Source: Brachyhypopomus gauderio
Lineage: Eukaryota; Chordata; Actinopteri; Gymnotiformes; Hypopomidae
Length of the DNA stretch: 64,000 nucleotides
Direction of reading: 5' to 3'
Assembly (NCBI RefSeq): GCF_052324685.1
Contig: NC_135218.1
Location: forward strand, 25,175,601-25,239,600
The first letter of the stretch is position 1, and each line of letters opens with the position of its first letter. The notes below the pieces were generated by a model that made no database searches, had not been told where the DNA came from, and was given only the letters and a program-made list of their open reading frames with translations. The translations under genes were made by a program, and so were the position numbers. Below are positions 1 to 10,055 of this stretch, in pieces.

Positions 1-225
1 CATCGTCCTTGCTAAGGTCTGTACAGGGATTCAGAAGAAGAGAGTCCAGTCAATAGTATCTCAGTTACAAGGAGAACAATGCAGGTTCCACCCTGGTTGT
101 GGAACATTGGACAACGTTTTTATTTTTGCAGTCTAGAGAGTGCATAGGAGTTTGCTCAACCAGTCCACATGTGTTTTGTGGATTTGGAGAAGTCTCTCTG
201 GGATTCCTCTGGAGGGATCTCTAGG
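1..225 (+). mobile_element. LINE reverse-transcriptase fragment, decayed
   Basis: Conceptual translation gives the start of a non-LTR reverse transcriptase: an EQC-FHPG-GTLD block, then, after a frameshift and a stop near 135-145, EFAQPVHMCFVDLEK. This matches the conserved RT core (usually FRPGRGT...FVDLEKAFD) of fish LINEs. The piece runs off the left edge and loses similarity after about 225. No intact frame remains, so it is a dead fragment. Clade not assigned. Confidence 0.65.
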
Positions 226-1080
226 ATTATAGGGTAATTAGAACTTGGTGTTTACTAAAGAGTGGACAGCAGGAGACATTCAGCACATACATACTAGGCG
301 TCCAAGCATTAGACATAACATCTGTGCATGCAGATTGTGACACGGTGTGTTCAGTAAAGAAACCACTGTGTGATTTAAAGAGAGCGGCATGGACCCAAGT
401 GCCGGCCCGAACTAAAAAGCAGACAACTAAAGCCGTAGAACAGCAACAGACTCAGCAGTGACTTTCTACAGCTCTCTCCCTAAAGTAGGGAGGAAAACAA
501 CTGCAGCAGATCACTGCTGATTGGGAGGGCCCCGCCTGGAACAGACCTGTGGGGAGGAACCGCACTGGAGTCAGCCCTGACACAGATGATATCTGTGTGA
601 GGTCAATACTCAATAAATGAGGTCAATATATTGCTATAGGATTAAGTTTACTGATACAACCTAAACAGGATCTTTAAAGATTCACCTTTGAAGATTTGTC
701 AGGAACTGTAACCTGGGCTATGCGGTGCTCAGAATCCATGTTCTGTTCTGTGTATGTACATCCAGTGAGTGTAACACACCTTGCTGGGTCATGTCTATTG
801 TCCTGACAAGTGTCTTGTGGACCAAACTGAGTTGGAGCAACAGGTTAGATATGTTTTCTGTCCCTCCTGTATGATTATCCTACTGATTAGATCATATCTG
901 GATTCCTTGCTTGTTTCAGTCATGATTCCTATGCGGTCATATCCTTTGGGTGTTTGAAGCCTGACTATCTGTCCTTCTGGTAGAGGTGAGAGAAGACAGA
1001 TAGTTTTGTCAGACCTATGTTTAGTAAATCTTTTGTGAGCCTTTTATTGATATGTTTTATTGATATATTGATATGTTGTT
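226..1080. other. No gene recognised
   Basis: No long open frame, RNA gene or clear repeat boundary is visible. The stretch lies between two retroelement relics and may hold unrecognised parts of either. Confidence 0.4.
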
Positions 1081-1084
1081 CCTC

Positions 1085-2100
1085 AGACTTGCACATCTTG
1101 GGCTCAAGCAGTCTTTTGGACACAGAATGTCTGTCTTGAAATTAGTGGTAGTTGAGCAGGTTGAGAAAGACATTGTTTTTGTCAATGTGAGATTTCTCCA
1201 TGATGTTTTTAGTACTACGGACAGCTCTTTTTGCTAATCCGCTAGATTGGGGATACTCAGGGCTGCATGGGTGAAGTCCCATCCCATCCTATCTGACTCG
1301 TCATCCATTATCTGTTATGAGAGTGTGAGGTGCTCTGTGGACTGAGAAGTGACATTCAGTTTACTAATGCATCTAGGACTGAGAAAACTGCAACATTAGA
1401 CATTTTTGATGCAACCTCACCCTCTGTGCACATTGGGTGATGTGTTTTTTTTTTCAGAGCTGTATTTAAGTCTTTAGGATTGATGCAAGTTCTGATTTCC
1501 TTTTTGTACTTTTTTGTTAGCAACCATAAAGGTTTCTCAGTCAGTGGGTTCTGAGATTGGCATGATGACACCTAATTCTTGCATTCTGTCCAGTTCAGAT
1601 TTGACTTTGTCTTTCATTGCGATAAGAACACAGTGTGTGGGTCGAACAACAGATCTCACCATCGGGTCAAGTGTCTTTGAATATGTGACTGGTAGCTTCT
1701 AAAGCTCATCTATAAGAAGGTTGCTATATTCACCTTTGATTTGCTGAGTGAAATCTTGAACTGTGGAACTGCTCATTTGGTGGACTTCTTTGCTGAAAGA
1801 CATGAGTCCCGTCTGTAGTGACGCAGTGAGTCTAATGGCAATGGCAGTACATTCTCGCTGATGATGAAGGGTAGATTATAGCATTTTGCCCATAGATGGC
1901 AGCATAAACAACAAATCCTAGAGTCTGAGTCTTACTACCACCATACGGTTAGACGGTTTACTGCATGGCTTTATTTGTTCATCTCTTTTCACTATTTCAA
2001 AAAGTCTTCACAGATATGACATTACACTTAGCACCAGTGTCCACTTTCATTTCGACTGCATTGTGATTTATCTGTAAGGTAGTGCAAGCCTCTTCCTTCA
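1085..2100 (-). mobile_element. Ty3/gypsy pol relic (protease, start of RT, end of integrase)
   Basis: Reading leftward on the minus strand the pol domains appear in the usual order. The protease active site DTGA, within KVDTGAKCNVIS, is at 2030-2041. Next come a pre-RT block (MKDKVKSELDRMQELGVIMP, about 1620-1560) and the RT start (INPKDLNTAL ... VFSVLDA, about 1470-1365). The integrase then follows almost at once: LITDNG near 1305-1320 and YPQSSGLAKRAVRSTKNI near 1250-1195. The rest of RT, RNase H and most of integrase are therefore missing through an internal deletion. Several stops and frameshifts remain. Known family: Ty3/gypsy (Metaviridae-type) element; no LTR could be paired with it. 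Confidence 0.78.
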
Positions 2101-2241
2101 TTTCGTGAATCTGAGATAGTGAAATGGCCGTACATAGACTCAGGTCGTTGTCCCGTAACAGAACTTTTCTGAGGTGATCTGTATGCTACAGAAAAGCTTA
2201 TTTCTGATAGGTTCTTCACAAAGCTCACAAAGCTTTGCTTT

Positions 2242-2592
2242 GGTCCCTGTTATTGTCTCTGTACCTAACTCTGTCTCTTTGGTCCCTGTTATTGTCTCTG
2301 TACCTAACTCTGTCTCTTTGGTCCCTGTTATTGTCTCTGCACCTAACTCTGTCTCTTTGGTCCCTGTTATTGTCTCTGTACCTAACTCTGTCTCTTTGGT
2401 CCCTGTTATTGTCTCTGTACCTAACTCTGTCTCTTTGGTCCCTGTTATTGTCTCTGTACCTAACTCTGTCTCTTTGGTCCCTGTTATTGTCTCTGTACCT
2501 AACTCTGTCTCTTTGGTCCCTGTTATTGTCTCTGTACCTAACTCTGTCTCTTTGGTCCCTGTTATTGTCTCTGTACCTGACTCTGTCTCTTT
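2242..2592 (-). repeat. 39-bp minisatellite, nine copies, inside a gag-like minus-strand frame
   Basis: The unit begins GGTCCCTGTTATTG on the plus strand and recurs every 39 bp at 2242, 2281, 2320, 2359, 2398, 2437, 2476, 2515 and 2554, with only one or two base changes. Because 39 is a multiple of three, the array stays open in several frames on both strands. On the minus strand it reads as a 13-residue Thr/Glu-rich repeat (TETITGTKETELG) inside a 176-codon frame (2670-2140). That frame runs toward the protease of the Ty3/gypsy relic, so it probably sits in or next to the element's gag. The plus-strand frames are most likely by-products. Confidence 0.85.
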
Positions 2593-2599
2593 GCCTGTT

Positions 2600-3361
2600 C
2601 CTGTCCCATGTCTGGTGTAGTTGTTTCCATACCCGTTCAGACTTGTTCCAGTGCCCTTGTCTGTTGCCATGGAACTATTGTCTTTTGTCTTGTAAGTATT
2701 GCCAAAAATAATCTTTTGGCTCCAGTTTTATTCCCTAGTGTACTGTTCCCTTCAGCTCACATTTTCCCCAGTCTCCCGTATCCAGGCCTGTTTCGATGAC
2801 CTCCGGTTTTGTCTCTTAGCACTGTGCCTGTCCCTCCAGCATCTGCTGACCTGTCTGTTCCTGTGCTCCATTCTCTGCTGTGTCTCTTGTGTTTCCTGCT
2901 CCATGTTCTGTTCCCATGTCTCGGGTTTCTCTTGACCCTCTTCCAGTCCAACCTCTTGTTCCGTCTATTTTCACACCAACGTCTGTTACTGCTCCTGTGT
3001 CTGTTAGTTTTACCATTAGTCACTGAATTCATTTGTCATTGTTTCTAACGGGTGAATATGCTGTCTGGTGAAGAACTCCTTTGACTCTCAGCTGAAAACA
3101 AAAGTAGCCGAAAAGGTCGATTTCATGTCTATAAACACATGAAACATTTATCTGGTAAAAATATTTACATTTACTAATATAATGATGTAGATGTATATAT
3201 AAACTGGAAAATAAATTTGAACTGTCATTATTTCTCATCAGGTCAGTGTTTACAGTTCCTGCACATTTCTCACAGTTTTTTCCTTACGTAAATAAGTTGG
3301 TCCTTACTTAAAAAAATTAAATGTAAATATTAGACAATAATGCTATTGTTTTTTTTTTTTG
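2600..3361. other. Low-complexity sequence, no gene
   Basis: 2600-3020 is pyrimidine-rich (TGTCT/TTCC), probably a decayed continuation of the repeat-rich gag region. 3030-3361 is AT-rich and ends in a T-tract just before the solo LTR. No supported gene. Confidence 0.45.
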
Positions 3362-3366
3362 CAGAC

Positions 3367-3794
3367 TGTCACGTATGGCCTCGCCCCCTCCCTTAGCTGT
3401 CACTCCGGGTTCCCTCGTTTCTGTGTTCCTTGCCTGTTTATCCCGCCCTGCTCGTTTGTCTCTGTGATTCCTTGTTTGTTACCACGCCCCGTGTCATTGC
3501 CATCACCTGTTCCTTGTTTTAAGTTCTGTGTATATATAGTCCCTGAATGTCCCTTGTGGGTTGTTTTGGATGTTTGGATGTTTCCATTGCCCGTAGTGTG
3601 TTTCCTGGTTTTTTTATTCTTTGCTCGTTGCTCGTTGTTTCTGTTTTGTTATGCCCGTGTACGCCTGTTTTTCGGACTGCCCTCCCGTGTTGAACCCGGA
3701 CTGGTTATCTGACGATGAGTATGGTATTCCCTTGAATAAATCTCACTCTTCTCAGCAATTGTGTCCGTTCTCTCGCTCCGCAAGCAGCATTACA
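3367..3794 (+). mobile_element. Solo LTR with 5-bp target-site duplication
   Basis: The segment starts TGTCACG and ends TTACA, and is flanked on both sides by CAGAC (3362-3366 and 3795-3799). It holds a TATA-like TATATATAG near 3532 and an AATAAA near 3736, as expected for LTR promoter and polyadenylation signals. Length 428 bp, with no internal region next to it. This is the product of recombination between the two LTRs of a Ty3/gypsy-type element. Terminal bases and duplication are seen directly; family assignment is inference. Confidence 0.85.
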
Positions 3795-4003
3795 CAGACT
3801 ATATATATTAACAGCATGGAAATCAATTATGGCAGTGGAGATAAATGTTTTTTTCCTTTGGGATCCTGCATAAATTTTACAAATATAAGAAAAACGTGAA
3901 GAACCCGAGAACCACATGACAAATGTAACAACACACATTAGGGTGGCACCGACACACATTGTTAATGTTTTACACATATGAATGCAAAAATTTACTCTGT
4001 TAT

Positions 4004-4272
4004 TTATTCCATGAAATGCAGGTGCCCAGTGAAGGTGCTATGACAATTTAAATGATCATATATGACTTTGTACTCCCATAACTGCACATACACCTGGTCT
4101 CCTGCTTCCAGGTGTGTCCCATTGGAGGAGCTGATGTCATACAGACCAACTTGGTGACAATATGCAGAGAGAATCTGCTGTCCGTTCTCCATTAAAGATG
4201 TGCACACAGGGTGTTTTTCATTAGCATGAGCAAAACTATACATCTCAATCTTGTAGACGCCTTTCACGGGTG
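4004..4272 (-). CDS. Last exon of a C1q-domain protein gene (partial)
   Basis: The minus-strand frame encodes about 90 residues typical of the C-terminal two thirds of a globular C1q domain. It opens with APVKGVYKIEMYSFAH, continues with NGQQILSAYCHQ and SSSNGTHLEAGDQVYVQLWE, and ends with TFTGHLHFME and a TAA at 4004-4006. A 3' splice site (TTCACAG, cut before 4272) precedes the block, so the upstream codons through the TA repeat are not coding. C1q-domain proteins are secreted trimers (complement, cerebellin, adiponectin types); which one this is cannot be told. No 5' exons, signal peptide or collagen stretch were found upstream (4400-5370), so the gene may be broken, or its other exons may be short and unrecognised. 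Confidence 0.72.
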
Positions 4273-4289
4273 CTGTGAAATACACAATG

Positions 4290-4367
<78 letters not shown>
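4290..4367. repeat. (TA)n microsatellite
   Basis: Near-pure TA dinucleotides with one CA interruption, directly upstream of the C1q exon's splice acceptor on the minus strand. It gives a spurious Tyr/Ile repeat if translated. Confidence 0.95.
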
Positions 4368-4370
<3 letters not shown>

Positions 4371-4399
4371 ATAAGGAAAATTACAACAATAATAAAACT

Positions 4400-5370
4400 C
4401 AATCTACAATAAAAATAACAATATAAATGAACTAAGTATTATTTAAAACCAAAGAAATGTGTTTGGCATTTTTGTATTGGTATATAGGTGAGGATAAAGC
4501 ATTTAGCTTTGTTTATTCTATAATGAATTGTGTAGTGGTATGATAATGTAAAGTTGATTAGTACCTGTATTTGGGTTTTACGCATTGCTGATATTTGTGA
4601 TAACATGTTTGCATATCAGAGTCATTCTAGCATTGAAAGGACCCAAGGTCTTTGCACCTGACCCTAGTAATGAGGCGGAGAAAGCCACCTTCATGCCTAA
4701 AACGCTAATAAATCAAAACACTTAATAACAATAACAACACTGGGCGGTAACATGGTACATGTAATAGGGGTTATGTTACAAATATTTTATTTAAAATAAT
4801 TTGAAGACATCAAGTCAGTATATGACATATCAAACCCTACCCATCAATAACTCATCACATGTACTGTAGCAAAAATTTCTAAATATGTTTTTCATTAATA
4901 ATAAGTTGACCATGTACTTCCTTGTTAAACTCATGTTACTTTATATTAAAAATAAAATATATTTTATTTAGTTGATGTGTATGAGAATAGCACAGCAGTA
5001 GCAAAAACTGAGCTCAAAGATCTGAAAAGTCTAATCAAGTAATCAGATTTCCTTTATTAGTAATCCTTAAGATTACATTTTCAGCATGTTCCTGACAGGC
5101 AAGCTGGGGAACTTTTTGCAAATAAAAGCCTCCAATAGAACACTACAAAAAGTAACAGCACTGCATGGTAGCATGTTGTATGTAATTGGGATCATGCACC
5201 CATAATTACAAATGAAACATTAAACATGAAATATTTAAAACCAACCAACATTCTCAGGTCTACTACTCCTAAAATAAAATAAAAGGATGTCAGTGAGGAT
5301 GTCAGCCTGACAGATTTGTTGGAAGATGTTCCTGCAGCAGCAGAGTCAGGTGTCTGTTCCTCAGTGTGAT
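4400..5370. other. AT-rich intergenic or intron sequence, no gene
   Basis: No supported coding block on either strand. If the C1q gene is real, its earlier exons should lie here or further right, but none was recognised. Confidence 0.4.
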
Positions 5371-5790
5371 GTCAGGGCTGGGTACAGGACCATCCCTCCT
5401 GTCGCCACTGGAGGGAACCCGCGAGATGATTCTCGTGGGTGAGGACCTGCAGCTGTGCCTTCTCCTATATAATGTGCACGGTTGCAGTGCCTCACTGCTG
5501 AGTTGTTTGTAGCCTCTCGCTCTTGCAGCCAGCCAGTATCCCAGTTACTGAGTGTTCGTTTTCTTACTTTCTCTATTCTGTTTTTCGAAGTCTCTTCTCC
5601 TGTGCCCTTACTGGCCTTTCTCAAGTTTTCCCCCACGCTGTTCTTTCTCTATTTTTTTTTTTTTTTTTGTGCTTTTGTTTGCGGCCAGCTCCCTTCCCTG
5701 GCTTTTATTTTGTTTTGTTCGTTTGTGCTCCCTTTTAATCACCGACACGTTGAGTGATTTTCCTCTGTGTTTGTAAAAGTTTTGTTTCTC
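5371..5790 (+). mobile_element. LTR-like fragment (TGTCAGGGCTGG family)
   Basis: Starts TGTCAGGGCTGG, the same terminus as an LTR-like segment at 31988, then has TATATAATG near 5466 and a T-rich tail with TTTTGTTTTGTTCGTTTG as in other fish LTRs. A related T-rich stretch occurs at 11640-12060. The right end and a target duplication could not be found. Confidence 0.45.
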
Positions 5791-6487
5791 AGTAGAAAGC
5801 CCTTTTCTTGTGTTCAGCAATGAGCAGAGGGTCATGGAGGAACACCAGTACTAATTCTTAATGGATGGTAACACTCTGCAGAGAAGTGTGTGGCTGAGAG
5901 ATCTCCCAGAACAAATGAAGGAACAAACTACTCTTGCAAGCAGAGAAGTTTATTCACACAGGCAAGCTGTACCCCAAATGTTCAAAGATAAGAGGGCGCT
6001 CCTCTTATTTATACATACACAGACCAGCCCTGTGCGTGCAAGCAACAGGGTGGGCTCAATGAGGCTAGTCTAACATATATGTAATCTATTCTACCATACA
6101 TGGGAACAAGTGCATTCTTCCTAACCATTGGAGGGAATTTACTTCCCAAGCAGGTTGCACAACAGTACACTGTACACTCTCTTGAACTTCACATGCCATA
6201 ACCAGTTTTAAATAATGAACTCAGGTTTATAAGTTTTCCAAAATTAAACTTACGGTAATCCATTGTCTTGACTATTTGAGAGTTTTGTCTGGGTTGTTAA
6301 AGTTCATTTAACTGACGTTTATAAGTTAATCATTAAAAAAGGAGGGTGGAGGTGGAGCAATGCTGATAATACGGTGTGTGGAGAGGGGGGATTGGCGCCA
6401 TTTTGGAGCTGGACAAAACAATAAGTATGATACAGCTTTTCACTGCAGTTAAGCCAAAGGCCTAATATTCTAGCGAAATATTTAACT
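5791..6487. other. No gene recognised
   Basis: Contains TTTATT-rich sequence that may be a decayed minus-strand LTR (around 5940-6190), but no boundary or open frame supports an annotation. Confidence 0.35.
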
Positions 6488-7135
6488 GATTACGGACTAC
6501 AATTAGAGGCAGAGTGATTGTTGGTCTTTTCTGCCCTATAGTCAACACATTACCAAAGACAGACATCTGTACGGTTCGTTCTGAGGTGAGGGAGTTTTAC
6601 CACAGACAAGTCTGTATTAGTTGTGACATGATAAAATAAATCTATTAAAAATTAGAAATGAAAACTGGTTAATTCGTGCTGTTTATCAGCCTGATAGCCT
6701 TTAATACATCAGATACAGTATCTGCTTTTAAAAATTTTGTTTATTAGTCGCCAGTGCCTTGTTTTAATTTTCCTTTCCACGTTAAATGGTGCGGTGCTGC
6801 GTTTAATGAGGCACCAAACTCATAAATGTAATCTGTTTGATTAACCAATTTCAACTTCCCTTTACAGTTATGTATGTTTTTTATTTATTTGCGACAGAGG
6901 TAATCACAACGTTTACACTGTTGAAAACAATAGTGGACTTCTTCCAGTGGCGGAGGGACACCCCTCACTACGGACTACAATTAGAGGCGGATAAAGTACT
7001 GTGGAAAGTTCCAGAAGGCGAACAAATTGGATTCCCGCTTGTTTTTCCTTAAAGGAGCTCGGGTTATAGACGGTTCTCTCTAAGGTGAGGTAGTTTTTCA
7101 ACGGAAACGTTTTAATCTATTTCAGACCCGACATG
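6488..7135 (+). repeat. Two diverged direct copies of a possible first-exon segment
   Basis: ACGGACTACAATTAGAGGC occurs at about 6493 and again at about 6971. In both cases it is followed about 80-110 bp later by a GTGAGG splice-donor-like block (CTGAGGTGAGGGAGTTTT and CTAAGGTGAGGTAGTTTT). The pair lies just upstream of the zinc-finger pseudogene and could be duplicated non-coding first exons. The repeat is seen; the exon role is inference. Confidence 0.5.
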
Positions 7136-7222
7136 AAAATGAACCGATGATTTTTAATATTCAAAGAGGAGAGAATTTTTGAACCCTTTGTATTATCAGC
7201 CTGAGAATGTGTCTTAAGCCCC

Positions 7223-7291
7223 CCCGCACACAGCGAGCAACTAGCTGAGCAAACGGTCCGTTTGCTAAGCTAGTTGCTCGCTGTGTGCGGG
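7223..7291. repeat. Perfect 24-bp-arm hairpin with a second inner palindrome
   Basis: The left arm 7223-7246 (starts CCCGCACACAGCGAGC) is the exact reverse complement of the right arm 7268-7291. The 21-bp loop itself contains a palindrome (AGCAAACGG / CCGTTTGCT around one base). The whole can fold into one nearly continuous stem. It lies about 130 bp upstream of the zinc-finger pseudogene. It is not followed by a T-run on either side, so it does not look like a simple terminator. Confidence 0.9.
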
Positions 7292-7422
7292 CGGGGTTAC
7301 TTTAACTACTGCTCAATGACACTATAGGCAGCTGTCTTTAACTGTTTTAATTGTCATGTCTTGTCTGGAACAGTATAACATTTCCGTTTTTTACCATCTA
7401 TTTTAACCGTCGTAGTTTAGCT

Positions 7423-9859
7423 AACCGGTGAACTAGCCAAATTATCCTGTGATTTGTGTAAATTCTCAGAGCCTAGCAACATTAACAAATACTTCACTCA
7501 TCTGAAGACTCATTTGAGAAACAGAGAAGTTGTTAGTTGTCCGTTTGCAGGGTGTTCTTTTAAGTCTAGTGTGCTGTCGACTTTTACTGCACATAGAAGT
7601 CGTAATCATAAGTTCTCCACCTTAGAAAATGTCATACTGGAGCTATTGGCATAGAATATTCATTCTGTGCTTTTAATAGAAGAGGATTTTGTTTCCGACA
7701 CTGACACTGCATTTGATTCTGCAGCAGAGATTGAGAATGGACTTGAAAATGGAAAGGTAATTAAGCATCAGTTGGGAAGTTTATTTCTTCGCATGCAAGC
7801 ACTTTTGCATGTATCAAATTCAGCAATACAAGAAATTATTGATGAATTATTTGATATTGGAGAATTTTCCCAACAAAATATTAAAACTGTTGTACATAAC
7901 GTTTTGAGAGACAGTAATTGCATAGCTGACACCTCTGTTGTAGCATCATTGACTGAACAATTACAAACTTTGAACCCCTTAAAATTGCTTTCAAGGCAGG
8001 GTCCTCTTGGCACAGAGTGCAAAAGACAAACATTTTATAGGAAGAATTTTACTGTTATTGAACCAGTCGAGTATGTGTTAAATGTACAGGAAAAAAAGCA
8101 CACTTTTGTTTATGTTCCTATTTTAGATTTGCTCAGTAAACTGTTGGAAAGAAATTAGATAAATAAGGCACTTGGGAGATCCAGTGAACAAGAAGGCAAT
8201 TACTGTTCAGTTAAAGATGGAGAATACTTTAAAGAAAACAGAATTCTCTCTGAGGAATTAGGTGTATCTCTTGGACTATATATTGATGATTTTGAGCTTT
8301 GTAATCCATTAGGTACTTCAAAAAAGCACAAATTTGTGCTATATATTGGGTGATTGCAAATTTACCTATTAGACTACGCTCAACATTATCATCAATTTAT
8401 CTAGCTGTATTGTGCAAAAACATACACATGAAACAATATGGTTACAGCAAGGTTTTAGAGCCCTTAATTAGGGATCTTAAGCTCCTTGAGAGAGAAGGTG
8501 TGTTTGTTCAAAGTGTTGGCTCTCATGTCAAAGGGACTGTTTTGTACATATCTGCCGATAATCTGGGGGCACACTCGCTTGCTGGATTTCAAGAGTCTTT
8601 CAATGTTGATAAGTTGTGCCGATTTTGTTTGGCAAATCGTGCTGATATTCAGCATTATGATGTTAGAAGTGGGGCTTTTACCTTGAGAACACCAGAATCA
8701 TTTGATGAAGCTGTTAAGGTGCTTAAACAAAGTGATCTGACTTCTTTTGATTGAGTGAAGAAGGACTGTCCTTTAAACAGACTGGCACACTTTCATGCTA
8801 CAAAAGGATTTCCACCTGATTTTCTTCATGATGCATTAGAAGGAATTGTACCTGTGGAACTCTGTATATGCCTCTCGCATCTGATTTCAAAGAGGTATTT
8901 TACATTGAATGATCTTAATTGCAGAATAACAACATTCCCCTTTCAGTTCTGTGACAAAACTAACAGACCTCAGACAAAACAAACAAACTTTCAAAAAAAT
9001 GGAACAATAAGTGGCAATGGACATGAGAATTGGACACTTTTGAGATTTCTTCCACTGTTAGTTGGTCATCTCATTCCAGAAAGTGAAAAGGCTTGGCATT
9101 TAATTCTTGAATTGAAAGACATTGTTGAGTTGTTAAGCAGCCCCTCGTTCACAACAGAAACCCTGTGCTACCTTCAAAATTTCTGACCACCAACAGTTGC
9201 TTTTAGAAGTTTTTCCTTGTACTAAATTGCACCCTAAACATCATTATTTGGAACATTACCTTATGCTAATAAAACAATTTGGTCCCTTAATTGAATTTTG
9301 GACAATGAGATTTGAGGCTAAACACTGTTTCTTTAAAAAGGTGGTTCGTGATTCTGGTAACTTCAAAAATATTCTTCACACTTTGGCTACAAGACATCAA
9401 CTAATGTTAGCATATTATTTGGAGATGCCAACTCTTTTTAAACCAAGCATCGAAACGGGACGAGTATCTGTTGTACCTGTGAACATCTTGGATGCTACAA
9501 TCAGCGTGGCTATTTCAAACAAGTTTAAAGCCCTGCACTCTGTTTCACTCACCTCAACAGCTTATTTAAGTGGGACAAAATAGTCCAAAGGAATGGTGCT
9601 CTCTGTTGGCTACACAAGCGGAATACCAGATTTTGGGAGAGTGCTTGAGATCTGTTTAGTGGATGGCCACATATTTTTCATTGTTGAAATGTTTGAAGCT
9701 GGCTTTGTTGAGCATCTAACGTGTCACCAGCTCAACATCAAAGTTCCTGCAGTAACTGTGGTTGTTGATCCTGACCAGCTGAACGACTACACCCCCCTTG
9801 CTGCATACCTTGTTGATGGAAAGGTGCTCGTCACTCCAAGGACATTTATAATACAGTAA
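7423..9859 (+). pseudogene. C2H2-finger, transposase-like gene of a multicopy teleost family, broken
   Basis: A largely intronless reading path of roughly 800 codons. It begins with two C2H2 fingers (SCDLCKF...HLKTH and CPFAGC...HRSRNH, 7440-7600). A middle region has a cysteine-rich CRFC motif after DNLGAHSLAGF (about 8560-8640) and a conserved HDALEGIVPVELC (8830-8870). Next come HHYLEHY and FWTMRFEAKHCFFKKVVRD (about 9240-9355), and last PDFGRVLEI (9620) and PLAAYLVDGKVLV (9800-9835). I recognise this layout from abundant uncharacterised fish proteins thought to derive from a DNA transposon, but I know no tested function. It is broken by in-frame stops near 7652, 8156, 8752 and 9581 and by frameshifts near 8345 and 9178. 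A SAMD3-like pseudogene follows 200 bp downstream in the same direction. Confidence 0.7.
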
Positions 9860-10055
9860 GGTACAGAAAAAAGATCCTTGCTTTTTATTATTATTAATTT
9901 TGTGTGTTTTAACTCACAGGTGGCCTAATACAATCATACACCATATTTACTAAAGACCATGCACTTCACTCATGATAGTTTAATTTTATGCTGTTTTCAG
10001 ATGTTTTCAACTTTTTCTTCTTTTGTGTCACACTGTTATAGCTGTTGGTGCCTCC

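Noticed and set aside
2174..2711. Plus-strand frames through the 39-bp repeat (VPVIVSVPNSVSL-type)
   Set aside because: A repeat length divisible by three keeps several frames open; only the minus frame runs toward a recognised gene.
4273..4402. Tyr/Ile-rich N-terminal extension of the C1q frame
   Set aside because: It is the translation of a TA microsatellite upstream of a good 3' splice site.
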